A stretch of DNA of 42,544 nt from Podila epigama (lineage: Eukaryota; Mortierellomycota; Mortierellomycetes; Mortierellales; Mortierellaceae), in the NCBI GenBank assembly GCA_015679605.1, contig JAAAVE010000031.1:375-42918 (forward strand). The letters run 5' to 3'. The translations under genes and the position numbers were made by a program. The notes below the pieces were generated by a model that saw only the letters and a program-made list of their open reading frames with translations, did not search any database and had not been told where the DNA came from. Of this stretch, positions 11,045 to 21,656 are shown one piece after another. Positions within the stretch are counted from its first letter, which is position 1. The number at the start of each line of letters is the position of its first letter.

Positions 11045-14000
11045 ATGGCGTCTCCAATTGTGGAGGATATTGATTTCACCTCCAATGAGGTTAGCCGATG
11101 TTCCTCACCGAATTACAAATTAGGAAATTGCGGAAATCTATATTGGAGTGAAATGTCAACGCGCTTACCTTTCGCCAACTTGTTCAATTCATGCACATAG
11201 GATATTCAATATGAGCAAATCAAGACGTCAACATTCATCAAGTTCTTTGAGAAACCTTTGACGGGAGATGCGATTGCCACTGCTGAACTCTTTGCAGTGT
11301 CAAACATTTATGGATTCTTTGTTGCTGGAAGTGAAGACGGTAGGCTTTGTCACTTGCAGGAACCTGCACCGCATTTTTTCATTTGTTATTATTATTATTA
11401 TCCTAAAGCCACATGATCATTTCTTCTCCTCACTAGGCTTTGTACTCGACAAACTTGAGACGCTCAGGTCTGCTTTTGAAAAAGGCAAGGAGGAGACTAA
11501 CAAGTTCGATGCAGCACTCAAGATCACCATCCCCGGTCATACTGTTCGCATCATTCGACTTGTTGGAGACGAACTCAGTGTTGTCGTTGGACTCAAAGGC
11601 GGCAAGATCTTGCTCTATAGCTTCAGCAACATTATGGAGAATGTAATACCACGAAGCTTCATATATTGTCCTATTATTGATGTGATTCTACCTTGCGCCT
11701 CTCGGGCCTTATGCTAATCAGCTCTCACTCATGGACTTTCCCTAGGGTCAAGGAGCACAGCCAGATACGACTATGAGCTTTGGAAGCGAGATCCTAGACA
11801 TCAGACCCAACCCTGGCGAAAGAAAGGATTTGATCGCCGTGCTTTTTGCAGACAAGACTGTAAGGATGATCAACATGACTGGTGATACCGTAGCAAAGGT
11901 TGATAATCATCCCTTTACAGCCATCGCCTGGTCATCCAAGGGCAAACAAATCATGTGTGGCTCTAAGACAGGATACCTGTACCAGGTCACGCCCGAAGGT
12001 GTCATCAAGAAAGAACACCCTCCTAGCCCCAAAAATGATGGCCACAAAGGTGAGTGTCTGATGGTGTTTCATGCTCTGACCACGTTTCCCTTCTCAAATA
12101 CTAATCCCAAGCAATGATGTATCCTCGTTTTTTAGTTCTTGCTATCAACTGGTTGGAGACGTCCATCTTTATCGCCGTATATAGCGCCCCGGAGCCCGAT
12201 GGTCTTCAGGAGCTTGTTCACGAATATAACGTGTGTATAATATCCAAAGAAGGTGCCGCTGGACCGATGAAATATGTTAGCCTAGGCGATGTTGCCTTTC
12301 CGATGCCAAGCGATGATTCAAGAAACAAGTACTTCCTGACACCATCCATCAAGTCATGGTAAGTACAAAGCCCTTGCGGAGGATCATTTTCTTTCTTCCA
12401 TTTTCAAGTACTAACACGATAGGCACTTGTCATTTAGGAGTACCGTCAAGGACTTGATCAATGTCATCAGCTCAGCCTCTGTAGATGTGGGTACAATCGG
12501 GCGTGCCACTGACGGATCGTGGCGTAACTGGGATCTAGTCGATGTTGCCCGCCCCATGGTCTCTGGCAATGATACGGTCTGTATTGGATGCGCTCTGGAT
12601 TTGACAAGCACTGCCATGATTAAAGCCAAAGACGAAGACAGCCCGGATATCAAGCCGGTTCCAATTCTTTACATATACAATAATCATGGGGACTTGAGTG
12701 CCTATCGCGTCTTCAGCACCAAAGCCATCAAAGAAAACTTGGACTGCCCAGCCATGGTCGTGCCAACTCCTTTGCCACAGCCTATTGTCAAACCTGAAGC
12801 GGCGAAAGCAACCATCTCGCAGACATCTGGTACGAAGGCCCGAGCCCCAGTCACCGCTGCTACTTCCAGCAAGGTCGCAGTTCCAGTAGTGCCACCTGTT
12901 GCTCAGCCTACTTTTGGAGCACCCCAGGCATTCAAAAGCTCCGGCGTCAGTACTGGAATCTCCAAGGCCCCTGTTCTTCAGGCACCAAAGCCGGTTGCGC
13001 CAAGCACGGCCTTTNNNNNNNNNNNNNNNNNNNNNNNNNNNNNNNNNNNNNNNNNNNNNNNNNNNNNNNNNNNNNNNNNNNNNNNNNNNNNNNNNNNNNN
13101 NNNNNNNNNNNNNNNNNNNNNNNNNNNNNNNNNNNNNNNNNNNNNNNNNNNNNNNNNNNNNNNNNNNNNNNNNNNNNNNNNNNNNNNNNNNNNNNNNNNN
13201 NNNNNNNNNNNNNNNNNNNNNNNNNNNNNNNNNNNNNNNNNNNNNNNNNNNNNNNNNNNNNNNNNNNNNNNNNNNNNNNNNNNNNNNNNNNNNNNNNNNN
13301 NNNNNNNNNNNNNNNNNNNNNNNNNNNNNNNNNNNNNNNNNNNNNNNNNNNNNNNNNNNNNNNNNNNNNNNNNNNNNNNNNNNNNNNNNNNNNNNNNNNN
13401 NNNNNNNNNNNNNNNNNNNNNNNNNNNNNNNNNNNNNNNNNNNNNNNNNNNNNNNNNNNNNNNNNNNNNNNNNNNNNNNNNNNNNNNNNNNNNNNNNNNN
13501 NNNNNNNNNNNNNNNNNNNNNNNNNNNNNNNNNNNNNNNNCAAGAAGGAAGAAGTCGGCAGAATTTTGGCAGCTCGTCAGAACCCAGACTTGCAGGAGCA
13601 GGTTCTTCATAGTGAATTGAACCCATCGCAACTTGCAAAGCAACAGCATATGAAGAAATCATTGGATGTAAGTTCATGCGGCATCTTTTCGGAAACCCCA
13701 ATATCATTTTAAATCCATTTCCTAACAATTTTCCTTTTCTCTGGTGTTGTCCTTTTATGTTTATCTAGTCCATTGACCTTCGCTTACGACAGCTCGAGGA
13801 GCATGTTGAGGCTCTGAGCAAAGAAGAATCCAGGATGCGCCAAGGCATCACTGAGGACCGCCCAACGCTTGACAGTGTGCGTCGAAGCATCCGCCACATC
13901 AACGATTCTCTCATTTACAACCAGGGTGTCCTTGATGAGCTCTCTGGAGAGCTCGATCGCCTGACTTTGCATCATCATGAAACTACAACTCACCAGGAAA

Positions 14001-17000
14001 CTGAGCCCTTGTCTACAGACAAGCTCTCGACATCAGTTGCGTCCAACATCCCAAGCATTGGAGATACGAATGCCAAGGCGCCTGAGCCACGACTCACTAC
14101 ACGTGCCAAAGATGATCTGGCACGTCAGCTCAAACGCTTGTTCTCATCTAATTCAAGATCTGCACCTTTGCTTACCACGACCAGCCAAGGTGGTCCAGGG
14201 GCTACGTTGTCAGCTCTTCCCAAGGTCGAAGCAGGAGAGTTTGTTCCAGCCTCTGGCCCACGTCGAGTGGAAGCTAAGAAGCGCCTTTCAACCACATTGC
14301 AATCTCCATCGTTTGCACTCCCGCAACCTTCCCAGCCCGACGCCGCATCGGTGACTGCATCAGTGACTGCATCGCCCAAGGTGTTGCCATCTCCGTTTTC
14401 GTCGAGTCTTTTTGGAAAGACGGTCTCTGCCTTTGACTCGTCCTCAGTCAACTCATCCACGGCGTCAGTTGCTGGTTCACCTACACCCTCGTTTAGCTCT
14501 TTGAACTTGCCATCCTTCAATTCATCAGCGACGCAATCGTTTAGTCCTTCACCTGTACCTTCAGTTGCTGCACCACCCTTGTTCGCTGCGCCTGACAAGA
14601 GTGCTACTCCACCTGCAACCGGTTTCGGACTCCCAAAGACTGTTCAGTCTTTGGGTCCATCTTTGTTTGCAGGCTTCACAGCTCCGACCACCTCAGCGCC
14701 CGCTTGGAATCTACCAAAGGTGGAAACTGATGCTAAGGCTGCACCAGCGCCAGCTTTTGGAGGTTTCCAAGTTCCTAGCACACTCTCCACCGCTCCAGCT
14801 TCTTCGCCTTTTGCCAAGCCAGCCGGTTTCGGTATCAAGAAGGAAGAGGCGGCGAGTGAGGAACCTGAAGACAACCAGGAGGAAGATGGTGAGGAGGATC
14901 AGGAAGAAGAAGATGACGCCGAGTACGAAACTGAGGACGATGAGGAAGGTCACCAACTGAGCCATGGTCAGTATGAACACGATGGCGAGGTGTACGACGT
15001 TGGTGATTCGGAACCTGAGACCTGGGGATCTGATACCGACCAACGCGATGTAGACCGCGAGGAAGAGGAGGAGGAAGAGGGAGAGGCAGAACAGAAGAAG
15101 CAAGAGGAACCAGAGACGTCAAAGCCAGCCTCTGTCAAGAATGACTGGAAGACTCCTGGATTCTCATTCCCGGCTGCTCCAGCTGCTGTGGCTGCTTCTA
15201 CCGAGCAAGGAAAGCAAGCCTTCTCCTTCTTTACCGCAGCTGCTGCCAACAAGGCAAAGCAGGAGACCGCCGATGCAACCTCAACGCCTTTTTCGTCAGG
15301 AAATACCTTTGGGACCACTGCCAAATTTTCGTTTGGTGCGCCAGCATCTACAGCAGCAGACTTGTCCAAGACCTCACTTGATTCTAATGTGGTAAAGAGC
15401 ACTCCTTCAGTCTCGGAGCCTTTTTCCTTTGCCAAGGCAGCTCAGGCTCACTTTTCTACCATTGTCGACAAGAAGCCATTGCCAGAGCTAGTCAAGGAAC
15501 CTCCGACTCTAGAAAAAAAGAAAGACGAGGGAGAGGAAGTAGCATCTCATAATGAGGAGCAGGAGGATGAGGCCGATGGATATGAGGATGAAGTGGAGGA
15601 AGAAGAGGAGGAAGACGGAGATGATGAGGAATATTCTGATCAAGAGGGTGAGGATGACGAGGAAGAAGAGTTTGTCGTGGAGGAGGATGAAGAAGGCTCC
15701 GATGCACAAGGCGAGACATTCAGCGATGAGGAAGATGGTGCGGAACATGTCGAAGCTGAGGAGAGTGACAAGGAGTCGGCCTTGACAGCGGTTCAGCTTG
15801 CAGGCTCCAAGGTGTCTAACGAGAACATTGGGTCCAAGAAGGAGTCGTTAGTATCGCCATCAGCAGAGTCCTTCAGCCTGGTGGAAGGCAAGCTGGAGGA
15901 TGAGGGTGATCTCGGCTTTGACAAGATCAACATGAGTGCTAGCACCAGCACTGAGACTAGTGCCAAGGATGTGTCCCCTGCTGCATCGACCTCAAAGCCC
16001 CCTGCCTTTGGATCATTTGGTTTAGATAGTTCCGTCGCTAAGGCACTCGACTCGACGTTTGTCAAGCCTCCACGAGCTAGAAAAGAGTCGAGAGACTCGT
16101 TCGATTCGAACACGACCGAGGAAGAGGACAATGTTCTGTCTGACGATGCTGGGTCTCCTGTGTTACGAGGACGATCCACTGCCCCGGCCCCTCTCACTGG
16201 CGTCTCAAATCCTCCTGCAACCTCAACTGCGGGCGGGCTAGATTCCTTCAGCTTGAGTTTGGGCGACAAGACCTCTGGGGACAAGCCAAAGGCTATAACA
16301 TCGCCATGGGGCGCGTCCTCCACTGTCTCGTCTTGGGGAACAGCCAGCCAGACATCGTCGACCACCCCGTCGTCTGGTTGGGGTATGGGTAGCCTTGAAG
16401 CCAGCCTTGGTGAGAGCAAGACACCTACGACCTCGAGCGCATTCCCAGCTGCAGGTGGCTTCTCAGCTGCGTCTGCCACCTCGACTCCTGCTACCTCTGC
16501 ACCCGTTACCACCACTGCTTGGGGTTCTTCAGGCTCTGGATTCGGACAAGGAGGATTTGGCACGGCATCAGGCGACTCGGCCAAGACAGCTTTCGGTCAG
16601 ACCTCTTCATGGGCCAGCACTTCGACTTTGAGCTCTGGTTTCGGACAGACCTCGCAGCCTGGCACTACATCTGGATTTGAACAGACCTCGCAACTTGGCT
16701 CAAGTGGATCTGGATTTGGACAGACCTCACAGCTTGGCTCGGGTGGATCTACGTTTGGACAGACTTCACAACTTGGCTCGGGTGGATCCGGATTTGGGCA
16801 GACTTCACAGCTTGGCTCAGGAGGATCTGGATTTGGACAGACCTCGCAGCTTGGAGGTACCACCTTTGGACAAACGTCGCAGCTTGGCTCAGGTGGATCT
16901 GCATTTGGACAGACTTCACAACTTGGGGGTACCACCTTTGGACAGACTTCGCAGCTCGGAGGTGCGGCTTTTGGACAGACTTCACAGCTCGGAGGTGCCT

Positions 17001-17680
17001 TTGGTCAAACGTCGCAGCTTGGAGGTACTGCCTTTGGACAAACGTCGAAATTGGGTGGAGGTTTTGCTAGCGCTGCTGGTCAGCCTTCAGGCTTTGCAGC
17101 AGCTGCATCTCAATCCAACTTTGGTTCCTTTGCAGGGTGAGTCTCTCTCTTTTTTTTTCTACTTTTTGTTTGGCTTGAATGTTTGCTTCGTCAACAACTT
17201 ATTGCGCCAAAAGTTCATGCATGACCCTGAAAACTAACTTTGTAATTTTTATTTTAAAAATTGACGACTACTAGATCTGGCCAGAATGCATTTGCGGCAG
17301 TAGCCAAGGAAGGAACCAACGCTCTGGATGCGGATGCTAGTCAAGGAAGTGCTTTTGGCTCTGGAGGAGGATTCGGTGGATCGAGTGCCTTTGGTAGTGG
17401 TGGTGGATCAAACGTATTTGGTGGCGGAAGTGGATTCGGTGGAAATAGCAGTGGAAGTGGATTCGGTGGAAGTAGCACTGGAAGTGGATTTGGTGGTGCA
17501 AGTGCATTCGGCACTGGAGGTGGATTCGGTGGAGCCGCTTCTACGCAAGGCTTTGGTGGTCAAGGTCAAGGACAAGGTCAAGGTTTCGGAGGAGCTCCTG
17601 GTTCCACTCAAGGAACAGGTTTTGGCAACTCGACTGGCTTCAACACCAACAAGGCATCCTTCAGTGGCTTCCGTTCGTGA
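11045..17680 (+). CDS. FG nucleoporin, Nup214/Nup159 family (interrupted by an assembly gap)
   Basis: Exons 11045-11089, 11201-11339, 11437-11642, 11746-12049, 12136-12358, 12423-13014, [N gap], 13541-13667, 13769-17136 and 17275-17680. This is a cytoplasmic-side nuclear-pore protein; the family docks the Dbp5/DDX19 mRNA-export helicase and binds export receptors. The N-terminal 440 or so residues form the beta-propeller (blade strings such as FGSEILDIRPNPGERKDLIA and FTAIAWSSKGKQIMCG). The gap follows, then a coiled-coil stretch (DLRLRQLEEHVEALSKEES), Ser/Pro-rich FG segments, three very acidic Glu/Asp blocks (about 14850-15110, 15520-15780, 16110-16150) and C-terminal FGQTSQLG and GFGG repeats. 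Placing the FG repeats after the coiled coil resembles metazoan Nup214 more than yeast Nup159. ATG 11045 opens a 15-residue first exon. The exact protein is unknown because of the gap. Confidence 0.88.
13015..13540. other. Assembly gap (526 N) inside the nucleoporin gene
   Basis: Unresolved bases. The reading frame before the gap (…GCC TTT at 13009-13014) and the coding frame after it (AAG codon at 13542) are not in phase across 526 bases. The true length therefore differs, or an intron lies inside. Confidence 0.98.
16638..17058 (+). repeat. Tandem FGQTSQLG-coding repeat array
   Basis: About a dozen near-identical copies of a unit encoding [G/S/T/A]xFGQTSQLG. Full units of about 42-45 bases carry GSGGSGFGQTSQ-type spacers; shorter ones carry GGT/GGA spacers. 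The last copy reads FGQTSKLG. DNA identity between neighbours is high, which indicates recent duplication. These are the FG motifs that form the pore's permeability phase. Confidence 0.9.
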
Positions 17681-17734
17681 AACTCTTTTGGTTATTTTGG
17701 CCAAGGTTAACAACCTTAGACCCAGCCAAGTGAA

Positions 17735-17740
17735 AATAAA
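17735..17740 (+). terminator. Polyadenylation signal of the nucleoporin gene
   Basis: AATAAA 55 bases after the stop codon, in the narrow gap before the convergent zinc-finger gene. Confidence 0.5.
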
Positions 17741-17893
17741 CAGTGAACACGATTCATAAAGTCAAAAGCATAGTCTTTTACAGTTTTGAACATAAAAAAG
17801 AGTGTGTATTACAAAAAAAAATGCTACAAAATGAAAAGAACAGGGGAAAAGGAGAAAGAGAAACTAAAGCGTGCCTTTGCAAAAAGGTCAGAC

Positions 17894-19780
17894 TCAGTTT
17901 GAGTGAGAATGACCATGATCGCCAGCATCAGCAGCACAAGTCGCCGCCACGCAAGACTTTTCGTCCATGTGGCGACGGAGAGCATCTTTGCGCTGGAAAG
18001 GGGTATCACAGATCTTGCAACTGTAGATATGGGTAATCTTATGGATCGAGATCTGGTGGCGCTGCAGGTCATTTTTGCGTGTGAAGGACTTTTTGCACCC
18101 TTGTTCGGGGCATGCAAAAAGACGCGCTTTGCTCCGATCGTGCGTTCGCTCGTGCGTGTTCAGATTGAACAACCGTGAGAAAGCACGGCCACATTGCGCG
18201 CAAGCAAACTGGCGAGACGATTCCTCGCCTGCTTGCATCTCGTCTGATGACTTTCGCTTCAGAGGATTCTTGTTGTCGGTCGCAGCTGCAATGGTTCCTG
18301 AGGTTGAACAAGGCGCTGGCGCCAAAGGGATCAATCCAGACATGGCATTGGTGCTGATAGTAGTGGCATTGGGAACGGTGGTAGCCATGGTAGCAGCCTG
18401 TTGACTGTACAATGACAGCAATAGGTTAATATCAACCGAGGGAGACGAGGTTGTATCGACCATACCAAGGGTCTGGGCTGACGCCAAAGGAGCGCCAAGG
18501 TCCGAGGCCATTAGAGTCGTGGTCGCATTGAAGTCGAACAAAAAGTTTTGATTCATGGAGGTCGAAGTCCAATCTTGGACCTGCTGAGGAGCGAGCAGCT
18601 GAGGAGGACTGATGGGAGACGTTGCCGGGGTAGAAAAGGCAGAAGTGTCCGAGAGAGGAGACAGGCTAACATCAGAGAAGAGACTGCCAATAACATCGGG
18701 CAAACCGCTGACAAAGGGCGAGGCGGCGGGGTTGATGGCTGGTGTCGATGACTGAATGGGCGTGAGAGTAACAGTGGGCGTAGCCAATTGTATCGACAAT
18801 GAACAAGTCTCGGTCTCCTATTAACAATATGAACAATATGAACAAAGAGGAACATTTAGCTCTGGTTGCTTTAGGATGCCCAATTGAGGAGAACACAAAC
18901 ACTGCAAAATATCAAAGCTCTATACCTTCAAATCGACAGAGGGTGAAGTTATGGGGGCAGTCATTGGGGTGGAAAGAGTCGAGATAGGGCTTGGGGGAGC
19001 GATATCGTCAAACAGAACAAAGTCGAGTAAGGCATTTTCGGCTTGAAGACGGGCCTTGGTATCCATCTGAGGAACCACAGCAGGGAACATTGTGGTTGTG
19101 CTCAGGGCAGGAGTGGTAGCAGCGACATTGGCTGGAGTAGATGGGGCAGTCCAGAAGAGGTCGAAGCTGGTAAGGTCCAGGTCTTCAGAGGCCACACAAT
19201 CAAACAAGGGAGTCTGAGAAGGGGTATGGTCTGGGGTGTCAAGTTCGGGGGTGAACGGCGTGTTAAGGGCAGATGTGCAGATCTCGTCCAAAAGCGACGC
19301 CTGGTCGAAACCAATGGTGCCGTTTTGGAGCGAGGCTGCTGGCGCGGAGACAGAGACAGAGGCAGAGGTAGGGGTACAGGCAGAGGCAGAGACAGAGGCA
19401 CAGGCAGCAACCGAGGTAGACGCAAGATCGACGTCGACTAGGGAAGGCCAGGAGAAATCAAAGGCGGCATCATTTAAAGGCAAGATGGGCGAAGACAACA
19501 AGCCGGAAGACGAATCGTCGTTGGTGACGATTCGGTGCTGGTCATCATTAATGGTGGGAGACGAATCATGTATTGAGTCATGGTTGATGAAAGGTGCTTG
19601 GGGTGAAAGTTGGGAAGTGGTTGAAATAAAAGAGGGCTTAAAAATAGAAGGCTGGTTTAATAATAAAAAAGGCGGCGGATCGTCGAATAACAAGTTCACT
19701 GAAGAAAATGTGTTTCGATTAAATTGCATAAAATAGTGGGGGGGGAAAAGTTGGGAAACGAGTTCTTCTTGGTTCAACAA
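17894..19780 (-). CDS. C2H2 zinc-finger transcription factor
   Basis: Exons 19780-18926 and 18817-17894 join in phase 0, giving 592 residues. The N-terminal 480 residues are low-complexity Ser/Thr/Pro/Ala-rich with acidic and aromatic patches such as DLTSFDLFW, as in activation domains. A basic patch LKRKSS precedes three zinc fingers near residues 490-575. Finger 1 is C-x2-C with H-x3-H. Finger 2 is C-x4-C with H-x4-H (CPEQGC). Finger 3 (YSCKICDTPFQRKDALRRH) ends in Cys, a CCHC-type finger. The QRKDALRRH string recalls the third finger of Crz1/Rsv-type fungal regulators, but that is only a resemblance. It is nuclear by inference. A His-rich tail (GDHGHSHSN) ends the protein. Family assignment is sure; target genes are unknown. 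Confidence 0.9.
19340..19402. repeat. Imperfect GAGACA/GAGGCA repeat within the zinc-finger gene
   Basis: A purine-rich hexamer-like tract. Read on the coding (minus) strand it gives the Ala/Ser/Val-rich segment of the N-terminal region. It is likely length-variable between strains. Confidence 0.6.
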
Positions 19781-20280
19781 ACTGGACCTAGGAAGAAGAA
19801 GCGGGTGGGAGCTGGTGTTTACTTATTTAAAAAAAAGAAAACCGAGCAAAGAAATCGACGAACAATGAAAGGGATTGTGCCGTCGAAAACGAAAAAGGAG
19901 TGATGACCCTTAAGGGTAGCGAGCAGAAATAAAGGAGTTCTTTGAAAAACTGGTATGCCAATAGACTATGCGCTGGGATAGTCTACTGGGAAAAAAATGA
20001 ATAGTTTGTGTTGTGTTCGCCTAGCAAGAATACGGCGAGTTTTTTTAGTGTAAAGAAAAAAAAGAAAAAAAAGAAAAAAGAGCGAGGAGGGGGGAAACGA
20101 AAGATGGTTTGGTTGTGACCAGAGCGATGTGTTGAATGTGCGTTAAAGAGCGATTTTGGGTGCTTGAAGTTGGAAGAGGGATGGTTTTTGTGTTCCGTAC
20201 GATAGGAAGAAAAACCACTGAATATCAATAAAGAAAACGAGCGTGAACAGCGTCGTTTCCGTGAAGAGGGATGGCAGGTG

Positions 20281-20323
20281 GAGTGGGGGGAGGGGGGGGG
20301 AAAGGGAAAGGTGGTGGAAAGGG
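20281..20323 (+). other. G-run tract with quadruplex potential
   Basis: Runs of 6, 9, 3 and 4 G separated by short A-rich or GGT-containing spacers lie about 500 bases upstream of the zinc-finger start, with G on the plus (non-coding) strand. This fits a G-quadruplex-capable motif; function is unproven. Confidence 0.5.
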
Positions 20324-21267
20324 GTGAGGAAGAAGAGAAAAAAAAAGAAAAAGAAGGAAAAGCATAAAAAAATGTAACCAAGTGGTCAGAACTCAGAGCA
20401 CACACGGCGTCATTTCCCACAAGCCTCACGCCCAGTCGGCACATGCTCACGATTGGTCATAAAGCAGCCAATAATTGTGGAAGAATGTGACTGTTGAAAA
20501 CTGCGGATTTCTCAGGTTCGCCGCCGCCCGAAAATTTCGATCACCAAAAAAAAAAAGGATGCCTCATTGGGAATGATATCTGGGGTTGATGTGCCCAATT
20601 GACAAGCAGCAGAGAAGACACTATAATGCACGGATTTTTCAATATCTGCCTCGTAATGATGAACAACGGCAAGAAACTTTTTATTATATTTAATCTTCAA
20701 GAACCGCGGATACGGGTAACAAGCATCTTTTCAAAGAATGAACCAAACAGCCTGTTTTTTATCATAGGAATAGCCATTGACCTTGCAGGTGATAACGACG
20801 CCTTGATAACTGGAAGATTTAATTTAGCAAGTTAATTGACCAAGTGCCAATGTGTGCATGGATATTTCTTTCAAGCTGCATGTTTATCTTGTCCAAAAGC
20901 TATAAAGTGCGACAGGAGATGTGAGTGATGTTGCAAAGGATGGGGAAAACGAAAAGAAAAGGATGGAGAAAAGATGGAGAATAGAGGTCTTACTTATATG
21001 GCTTCAGGAGATGAAGAGGGTAACTGCGGATACGCCACCAAAGCTTACGATCACAACGATATCCATTGGTCCATGGCGAGTCAACGCCACCCACAATCAT
21101 TGCAACTTCAAGACTTCAAGTGCGGCGGTCAAGGGGGGCGTTCATGACCATGAAAGCTGTTTTCCATGTTGTATCCAACATACAAGGACCCTGTCCAGTT
21201 GGACTTTAGACGCGAGCAGCACACAGTTCCGGCTCCCAGTTGCAGGACCTTCAAACCAGCACAGTGC

Positions 21268-21287
21268 GCATGCATGCATGCATGCAT
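21268..21287. repeat. (GCAT)5 microsatellite
   Basis: Five copies of the self-complementary tetramer GCAT. It alternates purine and pyrimidine and is fully palindromic, so it can extrude a hairpin. Confidence 0.9.
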
Positions 21288-21347
21288 TATTGTCCGTCTG
21301 GACAACAATTGGACAAGCCAGCCTCCATGTTGGCCCAGGCCATCTAG

Positions 21348-21395
21348 GCCATTTGGCTGTTCGTTTTGCGAACAAATGCGCACAGCCCAAATGGC
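21348..21395. repeat. Imperfect inverted repeat, 13-bp arms
   Basis: The left arm 21348-21360 and right arm 21382-21395 are complementary except for one extra base in the right arm. The loop is 21 bases. A perfect 12-bp palindrome (TGCAACGTTGCA, 21401-21412) follows at once. Confidence 0.75.
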
Positions 21396-21656
21396 AAAGT
21401 TGCAACGTTGCACCGCCGTCGCCCTTGTTGACAATAATGTCGTATTTTTAGGGCCACAGCCTTACACATCCTTTTTTCCTCTCTCTTGGGCCGCATCCAT
21501 TTTTAATCTCTCTTGCTTTTTCTCTCTTTCTTTTTCTTCTAGCCGCTTTCCTGTATCAGTACCACCCATTCTGTCGTGACACACCTCTTTTTCTCGTTTT
21601 TACCGCTTCACAAAAAGTACCAAAAAAAAGAAGATTCTTCACATTCCTTAACCACA

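Larger units (their letters stand above)
19781..21656. other. 1.9-kb divergent intergenic region, zinc-finger gene / syntaxin
   Basis: The largest gene-free stretch. From left to right it holds A-rich AAAAG tracts (20050-20085), a G-run tract (20281-20323), pyrimidine/purine microsatellites, an AT-rich middle, then a more GC-balanced block (about 21010-21430) with palindromes and hairpins. Only low-complexity ORFs are present and none has a recognisable domain. It probably contains the long regulated promoter and 5' leader of the zinc-finger gene and the syntaxin promoter. Confidence 0.6.

Noticed and set aside
15793-16584. 263-codon minus-strand frame inside the nucleoporin
   Set aside because: A shadow of the Ser/Thr/Pro-rich nucleoporin coding frame, with no domain. 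The same applies to the repeat-derived minus-strand frame at 16597-16935.
19983-20450. 155-codon minus-strand frame rich in Phe, Ser and Pro
   Set aside because: It is generated by A-rich and G-rich simple repeats in the zinc-finger gene leader; low complexity throughout.
20921-21451. 176-codon open frame upstream of the syntaxin gene, with long frames also on the opposite strand
   Set aside because: Composition is irregular, there is no recognisable domain, it overlaps the palindrome cluster, and no splice pattern improves it. Treated as intergenic.
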